Shown here in pieces: positions 1 through 3,193 of a DNA stretch of 5,071 bases (position 1 is the first letter of the stretch; the number at the start of each line of letters is the position of its first letter). The notes under the pieces are model-generated. The model was given only the letters and a program-made list of their open reading frames with translations. It made no database searches and was not told the DNA's origin. Origin of the DNA: Actinomycetota bacterium (GTDB lineage Bacteria > Actinomycetota > Thermoleophilia > Solirubrobacterales > Solirubrobacteraceae); contig WLNX01000140.1 of NCBI GenBank assembly GCA_009699565.1, forward strand, positions 1-5,071, given 5' to 3'. The position numbers and the translations under genes are program-made.

Positions 1-208
1 GGTCGCCAAATCGCGGGGCAAGCCTGTTGACCAGAACGCGCTGCCCCACCTGAAGCGTTGGAACCATCGACTCGCTGGGGATCCGATACGGCTTAACAAC
101 CAAGGCCTGAATTAGAAGCGCGAGGCCGAGCGCAACGGCGACGATCACGACCAGTTCGAGAACCGAGCTCCCGGCCGACTTCGAGCGTTCTTGCCCTTCG
201 TCGTTCAC
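1..208 (-). CDS. lepB: Signal peptidase I, N-terminal part (runs off the left edge)
   Basis: Type I signal peptidases are membrane-anchored serine/lysine proteases that remove signal peptides from exported proteins on the outer face of the cytoplasmic membrane. The first 69 codons are visible, starting at a GTG. A short polar N-terminus (about residues 1-15) is followed by one hydrophobic membrane segment (about 16-38). Then comes the family box YRIPSESMVPTL (41-52), in which Ser47, the serine before Met, is the expected nucleophile. The next conserved stretch, VGQRVLVNRL, follows at 54-63. The catalytic lysine and the later boxes lie outside the window. The GTG overlaps the rplS stop as GTGA, so the gene is probably translationally coupled to rplS. 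The trmD-rplS-lepB order is common in high-GC Gram-positives. The start is chosen from this overlap and the normal distance to the membrane segment. The identity is secure; only completeness is unknown. Confidence 0.94.
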   Translation of the reverse strand, partial: MNDEGQERSKSAGSSVLELVVIVAVALGLALLIQALVVKPYRIPSESMVPTLQVGQRVLVNRLAPRFGD

Positions 209-867
209 GCCGCGTCGCTGGAGGAACTCTCGCTGCCGTCTTCTGCTGGCTGCGCGTCCTCCTCGGCTGCCGGCGAAGCGTCGCCCTCCGGCTGAGCTGC
301 GTCTTCGGCGTCCGGAGCGACGTCGGCCGAGGCGTCGACCTCGGGTGCCTCTTCGGCCTTCGGTGCCTCGTCTGCGGCGGGCTGCTCGGCGGCTTCTGCC
401 GAGTCATCTGTTTCGTTCTCCGCCAAGACGGCGACTTCATCGGACTGGTCGCCCGCGGTCTCCGTCTCAACTTCAACCTCGGCGGCGTGAACGAGACCCG
501 GCGCGATCTCCTCTTCGGGACCGAAATAGCCGCGCTCGCGGACACGAGCGCCCTTCCCTACGCGGTCGCGCAGGTAGTAAAGCTTTGCTCGGCGGACATC
601 GCCTCGTGAAGTGACCTCGATCTTCTCGATCTTCGGCGAATGGAGCGGGAACGTTCGCTCTACGCCGACGCCGAACGACTGCTTACGGACGATGAACGTC
701 TCGCGGGCGCCGTTGCCCTGACGCGAGATGACGATGCCCTCGAAGACCTGCGTACGGCGACGCTCGCCCTCGACCACCTGGAAGTGGACTTTGACTCGGT
801 CACCCGGGTTGAACTCGGGGACGCGGCGCAATTGTGCGCGTTCAAGATTGTCGATGACTGTGCTCAT
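205..867 (-). CDS. rplS: 50S ribosomal protein L19 with a long acidic C-terminal extension
   Basis: L19 is a 50S subunit protein located at the interface with the 30S subunit. The encoded protein has 220 residues, against roughly 115 for the usual family member. Residues 1-112 are a complete, ordinary L19: NLERAQLR near the start, FNPGDRVKVHFQV (19-31), QVFEGIVISRQG (40-51), ETFIVRKQSFGVGVERTFPLHSP (66-78 is the most typical part) and the basic end RRAKLYYLRDRVGKGARVRER. Residues 113-220 form an Ala/Glu/Asp-rich tail with 35 acidic residues, one Lys and no Arg. ATG at 867 is chosen because MSTVIDNLERAQL is the normal L19 beginning; the frame is open another 34 codons upstream but that stretch is not L19-like. 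The Shine-Dalgarno match is weak. The spacer to trmD is 70 nt and the stop overlaps lepB. The identity of the core is near certain; the role of the tail is unknown. Confidence 0.97.
   Translation of the reverse strand: MSTVIDNLERAQLRRVPEFNPGDRVKVHFQVVEGERRRTQVFEGIVISRQGNGARETFIVRKQSFGVGVERTFPLHSPKIEKIEVTSRGDVRRAKLYYLRDRVGKGARVRERGYFGPEEEIAPGLVHAAEVEVETETAGDQSDEVAVLAENETDDSAEAAEQPAADEAPKAEEAPEVDASADVAPDAEDAAQPEGDASPAAEEDAQPAEDGSESSSSDAA
208..531 (-). other. Acidic low-complexity tail of L19
   Basis: This segment encodes residues 113-220 of the L19 protein. It begins with a GYFGPEEEIAPGLV segment that looks like a short ordered linker. It then becomes repetitive Ala/Glu/Asp/Pro sequence (motifs such as EEAPE, DAEDAAQPEGDA, AEEDAQPAED) and ends in a serine run. 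By my count it holds 35 Asp/Glu and one Lys in 108 residues, so it should be disordered and strongly negative, unlike the basic core. The reading frame stays open and joins the lepB overlap cleanly, so it is not an obvious frameshift artefact. Confidence 0.9.
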
Positions 868-937
868 AGCGAAGGGGCCCGCGTGTTTTCGGTCTGAAAG
901 CCGGCAACTAAGGGACGTTGCAACCGAACGGACCTCG
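868..937. other. trmD-rplS spacer, no supported signal
   Basis: This 70-nt gap is the longest non-coding stretch in the window. I see no rho-independent terminator: no GC-rich stem is followed by a T run. I also see no convincing -35/-10 pair reading towards rplS. A short palindrome (GTTGCAAC at about 918-925) is present but too small to interpret. The gap stays open in the rplS frame and also in the frame that could extend TrmD (see findings). A promoter for rplS cannot be excluded. Confidence 0.4.
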
Positions 938-1633
938 TCAGGATAGCGGAGCGTCGTTGGAAGCCGCACCGCGCTCCCTGCTTCGGTCCCGGCGCCACTG
1001 GCGGATCTCCTCGTGATGACCGGACAGAAGCACGTCGGGAACCCCCCAGTCGCGGAACTCCGCGGGCCTCGTGTAGTGCGGATATTCGGGGTCTCCCTCC
1101 AGCGCGTCGCTGAACGATTCTTCCACTGCCGAATCGGCGTCTCCTAGCGCGCCGGGGAGCTTTCGCATGATTGCGTCGCAAACCACCATCGCCGCGAGCT
1201 CGCCGCCGGCGATGACATAGCGACCAATTGAAACTGCGTCGCTGCAGTAATGCTGGACGATCCTCTCGTCAAATCCTTCGTAGCGGCCGCACAGGAGCGT
1301 TATCTCCGGTTCGGCTGCCAGTTCATTGACGAGCGCCTCGTCCAACACGCGCCCTCCAGGCGTTAACGCAATTACCCGGCGTTGTCGAGGAAGCTCGACA
1401 GGGTCAACCCCGTAGAAGCCGCGCAGGGCAGCGTCCATTACGTCGACTCTCAGGACCATCCCGCTCCCCCCGCCGAAAGGCGTGTCGTCGACCTGCCCTC
1501 CACTAAGTGGCGTGTGCTCGCGCAGGTCAAGAGCGCGAAGGCGGTTGCCGCGTGCAACGGCGTTGGAGACGTGGCGCTGCTCCGCAAACCATTCAAACCA
1601 CTGCGGGAAGAGTGTTACGACGTCGATGTTCAT
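938..1633 (-). CDS. trmD: tRNA (guanine-37-N1) methyltransferase TrmD
   Basis: TrmD is a homodimeric SPOUT enzyme that transfers a methyl group from S-adenosylmethionine to N1 of G37, next to the anticodon of certain tRNAs, preventing +1 frameshifting. The 231-residue product starts MNIDVVTLFPQWF. It carries VDDTPFGGGSGMVL (48-61), LLCGRYEGFDERI (113-125; Glu119 matches E. coli E116), the knot segment SIGRYVIAGGELAAM (135-149), Arg157 (E. coli R154), the linker ending PHYTRP (185-190) and VLLSGHHEEIRQW (201-213). Two oddities: the residue matching catalytic Asp169 is Glu172, and the protein stops 18 residues after RQW without the usual RT..RRPDLL-like segment. The start is the ATG four bases after the rimM stop, preceded by GGGAG about 12 nt upstream; an open frame upstream lies inside rimM and is unrelated to TrmD. 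The family call is certain. Confidence 0.97.
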   Translation of the reverse strand: MNIDVVTLFPQWFEWFAEQRHVSNAVARGNRLRALDLREHTPLSGGQVDDTPFGGGSGMVLRVDVMDAALRGFYGVDPVELPRQRRVIALTPGGRVLDEALVNELAAEPEITLLCGRYEGFDERIVQHYCSDAVSIGRYVIAGGELAAMVVCDAIMRKLPGALGDADSAVEESFSDALEGDPEYPHYTRPAEFRDWGVPDVLLSGHHEEIRQWRRDRSRERGAASNDAPLS

Positions 1634-1637
1634 GGCT

Positions 1638-2138
1638 TTAGCTTGCTCCCAGGAAGGCAAGGTTGACGTCGATCGTTCGGCTCCCAACATCGACCTCCCT
1701 GATCGCTTCACTGACCATCGGAATGAGCAGCTCGCTCCCGTCTTCCCTGACGACCTCGAGAACCTCACATGACGGGAGTACAAGCAGCCTTGCAACCTCG
1801 CCTACCCGAGCATCACCGTCTTTGACTGCGCAGCCCTCCAATTCCTCTGCCCACCACTCGCGCTCGCCGAGCGACGGCGCCTGTGCGAGTTCGCAGAAGA
1901 GCGCCCGACCGCGGAGAGACTCCGCCGCCTCCGGAGTGGAGACCCCGGTAAGTCTGACTATTGGCTTGGCGTCGGTGCCTGCGCGGCGCTCGATCACGAA
2001 GTCATTGCGCTCAACACGCATAGTCGCTCCGATCTCGAGCAGCACTGGGCGCGGGCGCGTTACGTAGAAGCTCCCGTCCAGTCCATGCGGCCGCCCGACC
2101 CGGCCGGCTTGGAGCCATTGCTCTGGCGCGGTTGGCAC
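1638..2138 (-). CDS. rimM: 16S rRNA processing / 30S maturation factor RimM
   Basis: RimM assists late maturation of the 30S head and binds ribosomal protein S19 in studied bacteria. The 166-residue protein shows both family domains. The N-terminal beta-barrel opens with LQAGRVGRPHGLDGSFYV (9-26) and includes VRLTGVSTPEAAESLRGRALF (61-81 is diagnostic for its second half). The C-terminal PRC-barrel begins at EWWAEELEGCAV (94-105), followed by VGEVARLLVLPSCEVLEVV (112-130) and LLIPMVSEAIREVDV (137-151). The length is normal. The start is a GTG one base after the KH gene's TGA, and no Shine-Dalgarno sequence is visible, so translation probably depends on ribosomes finishing the KH gene. The stop lies four bases before trmD. 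The rimM-trmD pairing is a classic bacterial arrangement. Confidence 0.96.
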   Translation of the reverse strand: MPTAPEQWLQAGRVGRPHGLDGSFYVTRPRPVLLEIGATMRVERNDFVIERRAGTDAKPIVRLTGVSTPEAAESLRGRALFCELAQAPSLGEREWWAEELEGCAVKDGDARVGEVARLLVLPSCEVLEVVREDGSELLIPMVSEAIREVDVGSRTIDVNLAFLGAS

Positions 2139-2139
2139 G

Positions 2140-2373
2140 TCAGTCGACGATGTCGACCAGAACGCGGCGCTCTTCGCGCACAGCAGCGGCCTTCATCACG
2201 GTGCGCAGAGCATTCGCTGTGCGCCCCCCGCGTCCGATCACTTTGCCGTAGTCGTCCTCGCCGACGGTCAGCTCGAGAACGAGGGTCCCGTCGTCGTCGT
2301 CGAATTGCTCGACGGCGACTGCGGACGGGTCATCGACAAGAGCCCGCGCCAGATACTCGAGCAATTCGCGCAT
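2140..2373 (-). CDS. khpA: Single KH-domain RNA-binding protein, KhpA (YlqC) family
   Basis: This small protein of 77 residues is a single type II KH domain. The RNA-binding loop is visible as VIGRGG (45-50, the GxxG motif), followed by the helix RTANALRTVMKAAA (51-64) and a final beta strand VLVDIVD. The N-terminus MRELLEYLARALVDDP is also typical of the family. In other Gram-positives this protein pairs with KhpB/Jag in global RNA binding linked to cell elongation and division; that role is family knowledge and not shown here. A DDDD run at 25-28 makes the domain unusually acidic in its first loop. The start ATG lies five bases after the rpsP stop with no Shine-Dalgarno match, suggesting coupling. 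The end is one base from the rimM GTG. The position between rpsP and rimM is the conserved one. Confidence 0.95.
   Translation of the reverse strand: MRELLEYLARALVDDPSAVAVEQFDDDDGTLVLELTVGEDDYGKVIGRGGRTANALRTVMKAAAVREERRVLVDIVD
2143..2157 (-). promoter_or_regulatory. Potential hairpin at the khpA-rimM junction
   Basis: Two copies of the self-complementary hexamer GTCGAC (2143-2148 and 2152-2157) flank a 3-nt spacer. In the transcript they can form a 6-bp stem with a 3-nt loop, ending four bases before the rimM GTG and covering the place where a Shine-Dalgarno sequence would lie. Ribosomes finishing khpA would melt it. The bases also encode the last residues VDIVD of KhpA, so coding constraint alone could explain them. 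Confidence 0.35.
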
Positions 2374-2378
2374 TGGTG

Positions 2379-2630
2379 CTAGGCGGAGACTGCGATGCCT
2401 TGGGTGTGCAGCAACTTGCGGACCTGACGTGTTGGCTGCGCGCCCTTGTCAAGCCAAAGCTTGATCCTGTCCTCATCGAGATTGATTGTCGAAGGGTTGG
2501 TCTGGGCGTTGTACTGCCCGACAACTTCGATGAAGCGGCCGTCGCGCGCCGAGCGCTGGTCGGCAACAACAACTCGCCAAATTGGGTTTTTCTTGCCGCC
2601 CACTCGCGTGAGCCTCAGTCGTACGGCCAC
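2379..2630 (-). CDS. rpsP: 30S ribosomal protein S16
   Basis: S16 is a small 30S subunit protein needed for stable assembly of the platform/body region. The 83-residue product is full length and highly typical: MAVRLRLTRVGGKKNPIWRV at the N-terminus, VVADQRSARDGRFIEVVGQYN (22-41 holds the core signature), and the helix DRIKLWLDKGAQPTRQVRKLL. The start is a GTG with a strong Shine-Dalgarno sequence four bases upstream, the best ribosome-binding site in the window. It lies 57 nt after the NfeD-like gene, and the downstream KH gene follows after five bases. The strong site fits its position as the head of the tight rpsP-khpA-rimM-trmD block. Confidence 0.98.
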   Translation of the reverse strand: MAVRLRLTRVGGKKNPIWRVVVADQRSARDGRFIEVVGQYNAQTNPSTINLDEDRIKLWLDKGAQPTRQVRKLLHTQGIAVSA

Positions 2631-2687
2631 AGGTTCCTCTCAAATTGCACAGAACGTCAGCGTCAGAGGGTAGCGGTGCGTCCGCGC
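2631..2687. other. NfeD-rpsP spacer
   Basis: Apart from the rpsP ribosome-binding site, this 57-nt gap holds a tandem CTGACG pair (coding strand) and a 4-bp stem, GCGG/CCGC around a 5-nt loop, at 2673-2685. The stem is too short and has no T run, so I do not call a terminator. No convincing promoter hexamers with proper spacing are visible. A promoter serving the ribosomal block would be expected here or further upstream, but I cannot show one. Confidence 0.35.
2635..2641 (-). promoter_or_regulatory. Strong ribosome-binding site of rpsP
   Basis: On the coding strand this reads GAGAGGA, four bases before the GTG start of rpsP. It decides the start codon of S16 and contrasts with khpA and rimM, which show no such site. 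Confidence 0.75.
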
Positions 2688-3152
2688 TTAGGCGTGGACG
2701 TGCCCCAAATCCCTGTCTTCAGGGGCCTCGACCAGCGCCACAGCGCCGCGCACGCCAACGACCTGGACCTCTGTTCCGGGCGCGAAGGTGCGCCTCTCGT
2801 CAAGCGCACGCGCGGTCCAAATCTCGCCATCGATCTCAATGACTCCGGTCGCATGATCGTTGGCAACGTGCTCCTCGACTACCCCGAATTGCCCGACCAC
2901 AAAGTCATGCTCGGCTCCGCCGGCAGCAAAGTCCAAGCGATCGCGCCTCAGAAGCGGCCGCACTGCGAGGAGCGTCATGATCGCCACCCCGACAGCCACG
3001 ACAGCCAGGACCAGGGGGTCGGCGCCGATCAACGTGCCGATCGCCATGACAACCGACGCCGCGGCGAGCGGGGCTAGGTAGAGACTCTCTGTGAGGATCT
3101 CGGCGAGAGCGAAAGCGGCGGCGACAAGAAGCCAGACAACAGGAGTTGACAT
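2688..3152 (-). CDS. Short NfeD-like membrane protein with C-terminal OB-fold domain
   Basis: The 154-residue protein has three hydrophobic segments (about residues 4-20, 25-42 and 46-66), a basic RPLLRR boundary (65-70), then a soluble domain (about 86-143). That domain reads VGQFGVVEEHV...GVIEIDGEIWTARAL...FAPGTEVQVVGVRGAVALVE. The Gly-x-x-Gly-x-V, I-x-G-E-x-W-x-A and G-T-x-V-x-V-V-x-V-x-G pattern matches the NfeD C-terminal OB-fold. Short NfeD proteins are usually encoded next to stomatin/flotillin-type SPFH proteins and are thought to act with them in membrane organisation; their biochemical role is unclear. No SPFH gene is in this window. There is no protease domain, so it is the short, not the ClpP-fused, form. 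The ATG at 3152 starts directly before the first membrane segment; its Shine-Dalgarno match is weak. The gene sits 41 nt after smc. An alternative is an unrelated small membrane protein, but the OB-fold pattern argues against it. Confidence 0.82.
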   Translation of the reverse strand: MSTPVVWLLVAAAFALAEILTESLYLAPLAAASVVMAIGTLIGADPLVLAVVAVGVAIMTLLAVRPLLRRDRLDFAAGGAEHDFVVGQFGVVEEHVANDHATGVIEIDGEIWTARALDERRTFAPGTEVQVVGVRGAVALVEAPEDRDLGHVHA

Positions 3153-3164
3153 TGAAGTCAGTCT

Positions 3165-3181
3165 ACCGAGCCAACCGAGCC
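3165..3181. repeat. Short 9-nt-period direct repeat in the smc-nfeD spacer
   Basis: The octamer accgagcc occurs at 3165-3172 and 3174-3181 on the plus strand, separated by one base. It fills about half of the 41-nt spacer between the smc stop and the NfeD-like start. It may be chance or replication slippage; no function is claimed. Confidence 0.5.
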
Positions 3182-3193
3182 GCAGAGTGGCGC

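Noticed and set aside
93..545. Minus-strand open frame of 150 codons in another frame of rplS
   Set aside because: The Arg/Pro/Ser-rich product is the out-of-frame reading of the GAG/GCG-rich L19 tail and overlaps both rplS and lepB.
900..930. Possible sigma-70-like promoter for rplS (TTGCAA with a 17-nt spacer)
   Set aside because: The hexamer 17 nt downstream, CTTTCA, is a poor -10 match, so the pairing is not better than chance.
868..969. 34-codon upstream extension of rplS in the same frame
   Set aside because: L19 proteins start at MSTVIDNLERAQL-like sequence. The upstream residues are not L19-like and overlap the trmD end, so ATG at 867 is preferred.
1634..1795. 54-codon upstream extension of trmD
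   Set aside because: The extension lies inside the rimM coding region in a different frame. MNIDVVTLFP is the standard TrmD start.
2673..2685. Possible terminator after the NfeD-like gene
   Set aside because: The stem is only 4 bp and there is no run of T on the coding strand.
2085..3077. Plus-strand open frame of 330 codons running antisense to rpsP, khpA and the NfeD-like gene
   Set aside because: It lies opposite three well-identified genes, has an Arg/His/Asp-rich product with no recognisable motif and no ribosome-binding site. High GC makes such antisense frames common.
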